12,537 nt of DNA, from contig JBBTCG010000224.1 in assembly GCA_038043305.1 (NCBI GenBank), forward strand, positions 1 to 12,537, read 5' to 3'. This document shows positions 7,150 to 12,537 of this stretch, piece by piece. Numbering within the stretch: position 1 is the first letter of the stretch; each line of letters begins with the position of its first letter. Source of the stretch: JACRCE01 sp038043305. GTDB taxonomy: Bacteria > Desulfobacterota > GWC2-55-46. The notes below the pieces were generated by a model. That model was not told where the DNA came from, searched no databases, and worked only from the letters and a program-made list of their open reading frames with translations. Position numbers and translations under genes: made by a program.

Positions 7150-7758
7150 ATGGACATTATCAGGGAATATAACGATATACTGTCAAGCCTCGTCGGCTCT
7201 CTTGAGCTTTTGCGTTCGTCAGGGGTGCACTTTATCCGGCGCGCCGGAGGCACTCAGGCCGCATTGCGCGCCGAGATAGCTTCTTGCACGCGGTGCGTGG
7301 ACCGGGGCGACGGAAACAAGGTTTGGGGCGCTGGAGAGGCCGCATCAGGACTGGTCATCGTGTTGAGCGCGCCGTGCACTAAGCAAGAGGACATGCTCCT
7401 TGCAAATCTCCTTAAAAAATCAGCGCTTGACCGTGACAAGGTTTATGTAACATGCGCCTTCAAGTGCCCGGAGCAGGAGCACGGTGATCTTGAGGCGGCC
7501 TTAAAGCGCGTATCGCTCTGCAGGGGGTTTCTCTTACAAGAGCTTTCCGCTATCTCCTTTCGGGTCATAGTCGCCTTCGGCGAATGCGCTGGAAGGGCGC
7601 TGCTTGATGACGAGACCCTGAAATACGGAACTTTTTACGATTACAACGGCGCAAAACTCATGCTTACGCACGGCCTTGCCGCGCTCGACAAACAAAAGGA
7701 GCTCAGGAACGATACGTGGGCGCACATGCAGTCAGTCCTCAGGGAGATGGATGAATAA
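7150..7758 (+). CDS. Divergent family 4-type uracil-DNA glycosylase-like Fe-S protein
   Basis: This 202-residue protein resembles the 4Fe-4S uracil-DNA glycosylases (family 4/5). C46-x2-C49, C106 in AFKC and C124 in SLCRGFL match the four cluster cysteines, and VIVAFGECAGRALL (139-152) matches the next conserved strand. The catalytic parts do not fit. The usual G-E-A-P-G motif reads VLSAPCTKQED (71-81), and the following G-x-P-F-V-G uracil-pocket segment is shortened by roughly 12 residues. The final H-P-S motif reads H174-G-L. The protein may have lost glycosylase activity or recognise another base or structure. The end overlaps the rnc start by 8 bases, so both are probably made from one message. 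The ribosome binding site is weak. Confidence 0.7.
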   Translation: MDIIREYNDILSSLVGSLELLRSSGVHFIRRAGGTQAALRAEIASCTRCVDRGDGNKVWGAGEAASGLVIVLSAPCTKQEDMLLANLLKKSALDRDKVYVTCAFKCPEQEHGDLEAALKRVSLCRGFLLQELSAISFRVIVAFGECAGRALLDDETLKYGTFYDYNGAKLMLTHGLAALDKQKELRNDTWAHMQSVLREMDE

Positions 7759-8473
7759 GGCGCACGATGAATCCATAGCCGCGTTTATCTCAACCCTGCC
7801 TTTCGGCTTCGCCTCAACCGCGATCTTAAAGATCGCCTTCACTCACAAGTCCTTCCTTAACGAGCCGAACGCCTTGGGGGCAGGGGCGATGGAGTGCAAC
7901 GAAAGGCTGGAGTTCCTTGGGGACGCTATCCTGAGCGCGGCCATAAGCGAGACGCTTTATGAGAGGTTCCCCGCTTCCGACGAAGGCGAATTGACGCGCC
8001 TGCGCGCCCGGCTTGTAAACAGAAGGGTGCTTGCCGAGATGGCAAAAGCGATGGAGCTTGGCAAGTTCCTGCTGCTTGGCAAGGGCGAACGCGCATCCGG
8101 CGGCAGGGAGAACACGGCCATACTTGCGGGCGTGTTCGAGGCATTCATCGCCGCCGTGTATTTTGAGCGCGGGGCAGCGATGACGGCCTCGTATATCTCG
8201 TCCCTTTTCTCTGCGTTAATCGGGCAGGCGCAAAATGGCCACGGCCATTTCGATTATAAGCCCGCGCTGCAGGAGCTTTCTCAGAGGCTCTATAAGCAGG
8301 CGCCGAGGTATCTCCTTGTCAGCGAGACCGGCGCGTCCCATAAAAAGACCTTCGAGGTGGAGGTCGTGATAAACGGACTCCGACTAGGAAGGGGCAGCGC
8401 CGGGGCCAAGAAGGAGGCCGAACAGATAGCCGCAAAGGAGGCCCTTGCCGTGCTTAAAGACCGTGAACTGTGA
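7751..8473 (+). CDS. rnc: Ribonuclease III
   Basis: This 240-residue endonuclease cleaves double-stranded RNA in rRNA and mRNA processing. The catalytic domain has the signature NERLEFLGDAIL (50-61), with E51, E54 and D58, then DEGELTRLRARLV (77-89) with E78, and E130. The double-stranded RNA-binding domain covers about 169-236 (YKPALQEL to AKEALAVL). One metal-site residue is changed: the usual A-D-x-x-E-A segment reads AGVFEA, with Gly127 where E. coli has Asp114. Start ATG 7751 was chosen over an upstream extension because AGGGAG lies just before it, the length fits the family, and the 8-base overlap with the UDG-like gene suits translational coupling. Confidence 0.93.
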   Translation: MNKAHDESIAAFISTLPFGFASTAILKIAFTHKSFLNEPNALGAGAMECNERLEFLGDAILSAAISETLYERFPASDEGELTRLRARLVNRRVLAEMAKAMELGKFLLLGKGERASGGRENTAILAGVFEAFIAAVYFERGAAMTASYISSLFSALIGQAQNGHGHFDYKPALQELSQRLYKQAPRYLLVSETGASHKKTFEVEVVINGLRLGRGSAGAKKEAEQIAAKEALAVLKDREL

Positions 8474-8480
8474 CCGTAGG

Positions 8481-8526
8481 GCAAGGCTCTCCCCCTGATA
8501 AGGGGGATTTAGGGGGTTAGCCTTGC
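8481..8526. repeat. Nested inverted repeat between rnc and the thioesterase gene
   Basis: Outer arms GCAAGGCT (8481-8488) and AGCCTTGC (8519-8526) enclose an inner hairpin TCCCCCT (8490-8496), loop GATA, AGGGGGA (8501-8507). A second AGGGGG (8511-8516) could pair with the same C-run, giving two alternative folds. There is no T-run after it, so it is not a classical terminator. Similar CCCCCT/AGGGGG intergenic repeats are widespread in several bacterial phyla. It may shape mRNA processing between rnc and the downstream gene. Confidence 0.7.
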
Positions 8527-8550
8527 GTTGTCTCGTCGTGGAGGTGCGTT

Positions 8551-8940
8551 ATGCGGATACCGATAAGGATATATTACGAGGACACCGACTGCGGAGGCGT
8601 AGTCTACTACGCCAACTATCTGAGATACTTTGAGCGCGGCAGGACCGAGCTGTTAAGAGAGCAAGGGGCCTCGCTTTTAGACCTGCACGCCTCAGGCGTG
8701 ATATTCGTGGTGCGAAGCGTGGAGGCGAGGTATATCGCGCCTGCGAGATATGACGACCTACTTATCCTCGATACGCGCCTCTCAGGCATGACTGGCGCAA
8801 CATTAACGTTTGAACACGCGCTGATGAGGCAGGATAAGACGCTGGCGCGGGGCAGCGTAACGCTTGCGTCGGTGGGCAAGAACGGCAAGCCGAGGAGATT
8901 GCCTGAGGAGTTGAAGCGCTCCCTTAGCGTTCAGTCCTGA
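8551..8940 (+). CDS. ybgC: YbgC/FadM-type acyl-CoA thioesterase (4HBT hotdog fold)
   Basis: This 129-residue hotdog-fold protein should hydrolyse acyl-CoA thioesters in the cytoplasm. The N-terminal motif YYEDTDCGGVVYYANYLRYFE (starting at residue 8) contains the family Asp (Asp13) and matches YbgC/FadM proteins. The His after VVY in E. coli YbgC is Tyr20 here. YbgC is often next to tol-pal genes and linked to phospholipid handling; no tol gene is in this window, so only the family is certain. GGAGG (8540-8544) is ideally spaced before the ATG. It follows rnc by 77 bases across the hairpin repeat, and is convergent with the diguanylate cyclase gene with a 15-base gap. Confidence 0.85.
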   Translation: MRIPIRIYYEDTDCGGVVYYANYLRYFERGRTELLREQGASLLDLHASGVIFVVRSVEARYIAPARYDDLLILDTRLSGMTGATLTFEHALMRQDKTLARGSVTLASVGKNGKPRRLPEELKRSLSVQS

Positions 8941-8955
8941 TGCGCCGGGCGGCAT

Positions 8956-10080
8956 CTATCCATTTTTCCGCTTGCCGATGCGCGGCGCAAGGGTTATGAG
9001 GTTTCTGCCGTCCTGTTTGGACTTGTACATGGCCGTGTCCGCCTGTTTTATCAGGTTGTCGCGTATCTCGTTGACGCTGCCGCTCTTCGCCACGTTCTCC
9101 ATGAGAGAGGCGGCCCCGACCGAGCTTGTTATATGACCCTTGAGCATTATCGGTTTGGCGTTTGCGTGGAGCCTTTTCGTGAGGAAGGTGAAGTCCTGAA
9201 TGGTCATCCTCAGCTTTTCCGCGTATTCGGCCGCCTCGTCAAGATTTAACCCCGGCAGTATCACGACGTACTCGTCCCCGCCGTAACGTACGCCTCTTGA
9301 ATCCGCATTGGGCAGCGTATCTTTTATTATGCCGCCGACCTCGGTCAGTACCCGGCTTCCGGCAAGATGCCCGTAAGAGTCGTTGACCTCCTTGAACCTG
9401 TCCAGATCCATGAATATGAGGCTCAGATCAGTCCCGCGCTTAATGGAGCGCGCCGCTTCCTTTGTGAGCTGGCTGTAGAAGTACCTGTCGTTGTAAAGCG
9501 ACGTGAGGTTGTCCTTTTTCGAGAGTATCTCAAAGGCCTTTGCGTCAAGGGCGTTCTGGATCAGGGTCGAGGTGTATTCGGCGAATATCTTGAGGAGCGA
9601 CAGATCCTTTGGCGTGTAGTTTATATCAGAGAGCCTGTTGATCAACTCTATTACGCCGATGGTTTGGCCATTGAGCTTTATCGGCGCGCATATGATTGAC
9701 TTCGTGCAGAACTTGGTCTTTTTATCGAGGCCGGGGTAGAAGCAGTTATCTTGCGACACTTCTTTGCTGATATACGGTCTGCCTGACCGGTATGTCCTGC
9801 CCGCTATGCCCTTGCTTGCGGGCAACGTGGTGTTGACGAGAGCGACAGATCCCTTGCCGAAACAGGCCACGAAGTAGAGCGCTTGGTGCGCCCTTCCTGA
9901 CCTTTCTCCCATAGGCGCGTCAAGCAGTATGGAGCCTGACTCGGAGGGCACGAACCTGTTTGCCCAAAGGAGTATCTCCCTCAGCACGGCATTAAGGTCA
10001 ACGTCCTCGGACTTGGATGAGACTATCTGCCTCTGGAGTATCCGCTCAAGGAGCGGCTGTCGCGCTATGTTTATACGCAA
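8956..10080 (-). CDS. GAF-GGDEF diguanylate cyclase
   Basis: This 374-residue cytoplasmic protein should make cyclic di-GMP from two GTP. Residues about 25-180 form a GAF sensor domain (for example IICAPIKLNGQTIGVIELINR, from residue 129). Residues about 184-365 form a GGDEF domain with DNLTSLYNDRYF, the metal-binding Asp225 in FMDLDRFK, the signature RYGGDEY (265-271), and the late QADTAMYKSKQDGRN. The active motif is intact. The inhibitory I-site RxxD before it is absent: Asn258 and Ser261 occupy those positions. The start is TTG 10080, preceded by GAGGTGG on the minus strand. It begins 10 bases after the hydrogenase large-subunit stop, so it looks like the last gene of that operon. The GAF ligand is unknown. 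Confidence 0.9.
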   Translation of the reverse strand: MRINIARQPLLERILQRQIVSSKSEDVDLNAVLREILLWANRFVPSESGSILLDAPMGERSGRAHQALYFVACFGKGSVALVNTTLPASKGIAGRTYRSGRPYISKEVSQDNCFYPGLDKKTKFCTKSIICAPIKLNGQTIGVIELINRLSDINYTPKDLSLLKIFAEYTSTLIQNALDAKAFEILSKKDNLTSLYNDRYFYSQLTKEAARSIKRGTDLSLIFMDLDRFKEVNDSYGHLAGSRVLTEVGGIIKDTLPNADSRGVRYGGDEYVVILPGLNLDEAAEYAEKLRMTIQDFTFLTKRLHANAKPIMLKGHITSSVGAASLMENVAKSGSVNEIRDNLIKQADTAMYKSKQDGRNLITLAPRIGKRKNG

Positions 10081-10090
10081 TCGTCCACCT

Positions 10091-11380
10091 CTATATGAAT
10101 CTTACGTCCATTACATGCGTCGAACATGATATGCACGGGTCGTAAGCCCTTACGAGTGTCTCTATCAGAGTCCGTATCTCCTCTTTCGGCTTGTCCATTA
10201 TGAGCGGCACGAAGGCGCGCAGGTCGTCTTCGATTGACCTTAGATTCTGCGCCGTTGGTATGATGCACTCAGCGGCCTCGACAAAGCCGTCCCTGTTTAT
10301 CCGGTACTCGTGGTAGAGCGTGCCGCGCGGGGCCTCGACGATGCCGATGCCTGTGCCCCACCCCTTCGGTTTTTTTAACGGCTCAGGCTTGAGTCCGGCC
10401 TCAAGCAGTTCGTCAATTGCCCGTATCGCGTCGCCGGTCATCTGAAAACATTCCACGAGTTGGGCTGTGTTGTTGTGAAATGGATTGAAGCACGGCACCC
10501 TCAATCCGGCCTTTTCAGCTATCGCCCTTGAGCGCTTTGAGAGCTGTCTCCAGTTGTTGTTGACCCTAGCGAGGGCGCCTACCATGAAGGTGCCTTTCGG
10601 ACTTTTTGCCTGCTTTGCCGTTGAGTGGGGAACCGTGTACTCCCGAATCTTTTGCGTGTAGGTCTTGGCCGTAATATCGTAGCCAGCGCTTGAGCACGGC
10701 TCTCCGGCATAAGCGCCGTACTCTCCGCGCGCCTTCAATGACACGAAGTCGCGCCTTTTCTCGAATTCCGGCACGTGAACCTTTGAGAGCAGCTCATAAG
10801 TGAACTCAAGGTCGTCAAAGGAGGATTCAAGGCTGGAGCGGAGTTTTTTAAGCGCGCTGGCGGTTGGAAGGTGCACCACGCCTCCGGGGAAGAGTGATAT
10901 CGGGTGGATGTGCCTGCCCGCCACGACGGCGCATATCTCGTTGGCAAGCCTCTTGAGTTCAAGCCCCTTCCTTGCTATCTCAGGATGGGTCTTCAATATC
11001 GGCACTATCGAGCCTTCGCCGAGAAAGTCCGGGAACACGAGAAAATACAGATGCAGTATGTGGCTTTGAAGCATCTCGCCGACAAAGGCGAGTTTTCTTA
11101 ATAAGGTCGCTTGTTTTGAGATGCGGATGCCCATTGCCGATTCTATGGCCTTGAGAGATGCCGACGTATGGCTCACCGCGCAGATGCCGCAGATGCGTGA
11201 CATGATGTGATGCGCCTCGTCGTATTTCCTGCCACGCAGCATCATCTCAAAAAAACGCGGGGACTCGATTATCTCAAGTTTGACAGCCTTGACCACGCCC
11301 TTTTTTACGTCAATGACCACGTTGCCGTGCCCCTCGACGCGGGTTATTTCATGTATCTTTATGTGGAGGTCTTTTTTCAT
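10091..11380 (-). CDS. NiFe hydrogenase large subunit, group 3-like
   Basis: This 429-residue subunit carries the NiFe active site that oxidises or produces H2. The N-terminal motif RVEGHG (14-19) precedes R62-I-C64-G-I-C67 with His71. The C-terminal motif D414-P-C416-I-S-C419-S-T-H422 supplies the other two cysteine ligands. Seven residues (VMDVRFI) follow His422 and would be removed by a maturation protease. The length and motif forms fit cytoplasmic group 3 enzymes (Mvh, Frh, sulfhydrogenase or Hox type); the subgroup is not resolved. No maturation gene is visible. The small subunit is upstream across a 292-base spacer, and a diguanylate cyclase follows 10 bases downstream. No clear Shine-Dalgarno sequence is seen before ATG 11380. 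Confidence 0.9.
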   Translation of the reverse strand: MKKDLHIKIHEITRVEGHGNVVIDVKKGVVKAVKLEIIESPRFFEMMLRGRKYDEAHHIMSRICGICAVSHTSASLKAIESAMGIRISKQATLLRKLAFVGEMLQSHILHLYFLVFPDFLGEGSIVPILKTHPEIARKGLELKRLANEICAVVAGRHIHPISLFPGGVVHLPTASALKKLRSSLESSFDDLEFTYELLSKVHVPEFEKRRDFVSLKARGEYGAYAGEPCSSAGYDITAKTYTQKIREYTVPHSTAKQAKSPKGTFMVGALARVNNNWRQLSKRSRAIAEKAGLRVPCFNPFHNNTAQLVECFQMTGDAIRAIDELLEAGLKPEPLKKPKGWGTGIGIVEAPRGTLYHEYRINRDGFVEAAECIIPTAQNLRSIEDDLRAFVPLIMDKPKEEIRTLIETLVRAYDPCISCSTHVMDVRFI

Positions 11381-11422
11381 TTAAAGATTGCTATTTTTCC
11401 CGACCATTACGTTACGGGCGTC

Positions 11423-11508
11423 AGGGCGAAAATAAACTTGTCCTCGCGTGTATTTAGCTGGGAAATGCTCACATATTAACTATATGCTGCGCTTTTTATT
11501 TTCGCCCT
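11423..11508. repeat. 86-base unit bounded by 14-base perfect inverted repeats
   Basis: AGGGCGAAAATAAA at 11423-11436 is matched by its reverse complement TTTATTTTCGCCCT at 11495-11508, with 58 bases between. The interior is AT-rich and without a gene. This could be a long-range stem in the message or the ends of a very small non-autonomous element; no target-site duplication is obvious. Confidence 0.6.
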
Positions 11509-11510
11509 TC

Positions 11511-11535
11511 CCTACCTTTTTTGAAAAAAGGTAGG
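11511..11535. repeat. 25-base palindrome CCTACCTTTTTT-G-AAAAAAGGTAGG
   Basis: Twelve-base arms are perfectly complementary around a single central G. On the minus strand a T6 run lies in the ascending arm, about 7 bases after the hairpin of repeat copy A. The copy A hairpin plus this T-run could act as a weak terminator after the small-subunit gene. Confidence 0.65.
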
Positions 11536-11536
11536 C

Positions 11537-11565
11537 CCCCCGATTAAAACATTCGAGGGCAGGCT
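11537..11565. repeat. 29-base hairpin repeat, copy A
   Basis: The copy begins CCCCCGATTAAAACATTCGA and ends in GGGCAGGCT. It can fold through CCCCCGA pairing with TCGAGGG, with one mismatch. It matches copy B at 26 of 29 positions in the same orientation, 63 bases away. Confidence 0.7.
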
Positions 11566-11599
11566 CCAAACTTTAATAGGGAACAAACACCAAGGCTGA

Positions 11600-11628
11600 C
11601 CCCCGATAGAAACATTCGGGGGCAGGCT
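11600..11628. repeat. 29-base hairpin repeat, copy B
   Basis: CCCCCGA (11600-11606) and TCGGGGG (11616-11622) form a perfect 7-base stem with a 9-base loop. The tail GCAGGCT is shared with copy A. Differences from copy A are at repeat positions 9, 10 and 20. It lies 44 bases beyond the small-subunit stop codon on the minus strand. Confidence 0.7.
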
Positions 11629-11672
11629 TATACTACTATTGCCCGCGCGGCAAGCACCCTCGGAAAAACTAT

Positions 11673-12434
11673 CTAATTTTTAGAGACGGTCTTTGTTTGG
11701 TGAGCGCCGTAGAGGCTCAATGCCAGAGTTACCTCATCGGCGCTAAGGCCGTGCCTTAGAAGCGTCTCTTTGTGCGCCGGGGTGTTCGGGTCGCTAACCT
11801 GTCCCCTGCATCCCCAGCATACGCATCCGTAAGTAACGCAGACCGCGTCGCATCCGGCCCTTGTTATCGGGCCGAGGCATGTCTTGCCCTTTTCGAAGAC
11901 GCAGATATTCCCGGCTATCTTGCAGTCAACGCACACCGGGTGGTTGGCGATACACGGGACGCTTCCCATGAGTAGGGAGGTCAGGACCGACAGGAACTCT
12001 TTTTTGGGTATGGGGCAGCCGTGTATATAATAGTCAACCGGGATTATCGAATCAATGGGTCTTGCAGGTATGGTTTCAAAGGCCTTAAACTTCAGGCCGT
12101 CTTGCCCGTAGACCTCTTTCCTTATATAGTCCATAGAAAAGCGGTTTTTAAGGCAGTTAAGCCCGCCAATCGCGGAGCACGCGCCAAGGGCAACGACTAC
12201 CTTTGCCTTTTCGCGTATCTTTTTAACTTTTTTTATCTCCTCTCTCCTGCTGACCGAGCCTTCGATAAAGGCCACTTGATAGTCCTCGCTTCGCTCGGTC
12301 ATGGCCTCGCGGAAGTTGACTATCTCGATATGTTCGAGTATTGACGGCAGCTCATCTTCGCAGCTTAATATGGTGAGCTGGCATCCCTCGCAGCAGGTGA
12401 ACGAGAAAAAAGCCGCCTTTGGTCTGATGGTCAT
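11673..12434 (-). CDS. NiFe hydrogenase small subunit, group 3-like
   Basis: This 253-residue Fe-S subunit passes electrons between the NiFe site and its redox partner. Proximal-cluster cysteines are C15-x2-C18 in TCCEGC, C86 in LGACSAIGG and C140 in IHGCP. Ten further cysteines at 161-209 (including PVCVDC, NICVF, TCLGP, AGC and CWGC) are enough for two more 4Fe-4S clusters. There is no Tat signal, so the enzyme should be cytoplasmic, which fits group 3. It is the first hydrogenase gene visible; diaphorase or other electron-transfer partners may lie to the right, outside the window. It probably shares an operon with the large subunit, although 292 bases of repeats lie between them. The start at ATG 12434 has only a weak ribosome binding site. 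Confidence 0.88.
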   Translation of the reverse strand: MTIRPKAAFFSFTCCEGCQLTILSCEDELPSILEHIEIVNFREAMTERSEDYQVAFIEGSVSRREEIKKVKKIREKAKVVVALGACSAIGGLNCLKNRFSMDYIRKEVYGQDGLKFKAFETIPARPIDSIIPVDYYIHGCPIPKKEFLSVLTSLLMGSVPCIANHPVCVDCKIAGNICVFEKGKTCLGPITRAGCDAVCVTYGCVCWGCRGQVSDPNTPAHKETLLRHGLSADEVTLALSLYGAHQTKTVSKN

Positions 12435-12461
12435 GGATTGGCTCGTAACCGTTAAATATTT

Positions 12462-12476
12462 TTAAGGCAGCCTTAA
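12462..12476. promoter_or_regulatory. Palindrome TTAAGGC-N-GCCTTAA upstream of the hydrogenase genes
   Basis: Perfect 7-base arms flank one central base, 27 bases before the small-subunit ATG. No T-run follows on either strand, so a terminator is unlikely, and an operator for a dimeric regulator is the simplest reading. The remaining visible bases to 12537 show no recognisable gene end or convincing promoter. Confidence 0.4.
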
Positions 12477-12537
12477 TACTGAACGCCGGTTCAATAGCGA
12501 AGTGCAACACTTGGGAAAGCAGAGAGGAAGGTGCTAT

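Larger units (their letters stand above)
11381..11672 (-). other. Structured 292-base spacer between hydrogenase subunit genes
   Basis: No convincing ORF is present. The spacer holds three kinds of structure: 14-base inverted arms at 11423-11436 and 11495-11508, a 25-base palindrome at 11511-11535, and two 29-base direct repeats at 11537-11565 and 11600-11628 that can each form a hairpin. Read along the minus strand, transcription leaving the small-subunit gene meets the two repeats first, then the palindrome, then the 14-base pair of arms. The spacer could be a transcript-processing or attenuation region, or simply accumulated mobile repeats. Confidence 0.6.

Noticed and set aside
7676..7750. 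Upstream extension of rnc by 25 codons
   Set aside because: It reads deep into the UDG-like gene; ATG 7751 has a good AGGGAG site and gives the usual RNase III length.
11511..11628. CRISPR-like direct repeats
   Set aside because: Only two copies, each internally palindromic, with no regular spacers and no cas genes.
11381..11672. Tiny ORFs of 8 to 23 codons in the hydrogenase spacer
   Set aside because: They lack ribosome binding sites and one lies within the repeats.
12435..12537. Open minus-strand frame entering from the right edge and overlapping the small-subunit gene
   Set aside because: Its translation matches nothing I recognise and it would overlap the hydrogenase gene by roughly 90 bases; the other two frames close within the gap.

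Overview
The window looks like ordinary chromosomal DNA from an anaerobic or facultative Gram-negative-type bacterium. By eye it has moderate GC, with frequent ATA (Ile) and AGG (Arg) codons in most genes. Several features resemble Desulfobacterota (former Deltaproteobacteria) or Nitrospirota: an AtpZ-AtpI pair, an 837-residue mannose-1-phosphate guanylyltransferase fused to a PGM/PMM-like domain, CoaBC, a cytoplasmic NiFe hydrogenase, and CCCCCT...AGGGGG repeats between genes. The lineage is inferred; there is no rRNA or other decisive marker.

Layout: (1) 1-962, minus strand: a small cysteine-rich protein of unknown function, then atpZ and the start of atpI, leading out of the window towards the expected F0F1-ATPase genes. 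A candidate sigma70 promoter lies before atpZ. (2) 1031-6209, plus strand: a CI/LexA-like repressor with a palindrome touching its start codon, the nucleotidyltransferase/pseudo-phosphomannomutase fusion, an MBL-fold hydrolase, and coaBC starting at a TTG that overlaps the preceding stop. (3) 6222-7106, minus strand: a secreted zinc-dependent phospholipase C-like protein, convergent with coaBC. (4) 7150-8940, plus strand: a divergent 4Fe-4S uracil-DNA-glycosylase-like protein, rnc (RNase III), a nested hairpin repeat, and a YbgC-type acyl-CoA thioesterase. (5) 8956-12434, minus strand: a group 3-like NiFe hydrogenase small subunit, a 292-base repeat-rich spacer, the large subunit, and a GAF-GGDEF diguanylate cyclase 10 bases behind it.

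I see no CRISPR array, transposase, phage module, tRNA or rRNA. The most notable theme is that four proteins keep their fold signatures but lose catalytic residues: the S24 domain of the repressor, the PMM half of the fusion, the UDG-like protein, and one metal-site position of RNase III. The most unusual linkages are the hydrogenase with a diguanylate cyclase, and the structured spacer between hydrogenase subunits that must be made together. I do not see a complete, clearly new multi-gene system. All residue and motif statements come from reading the sequence; no searches were run.
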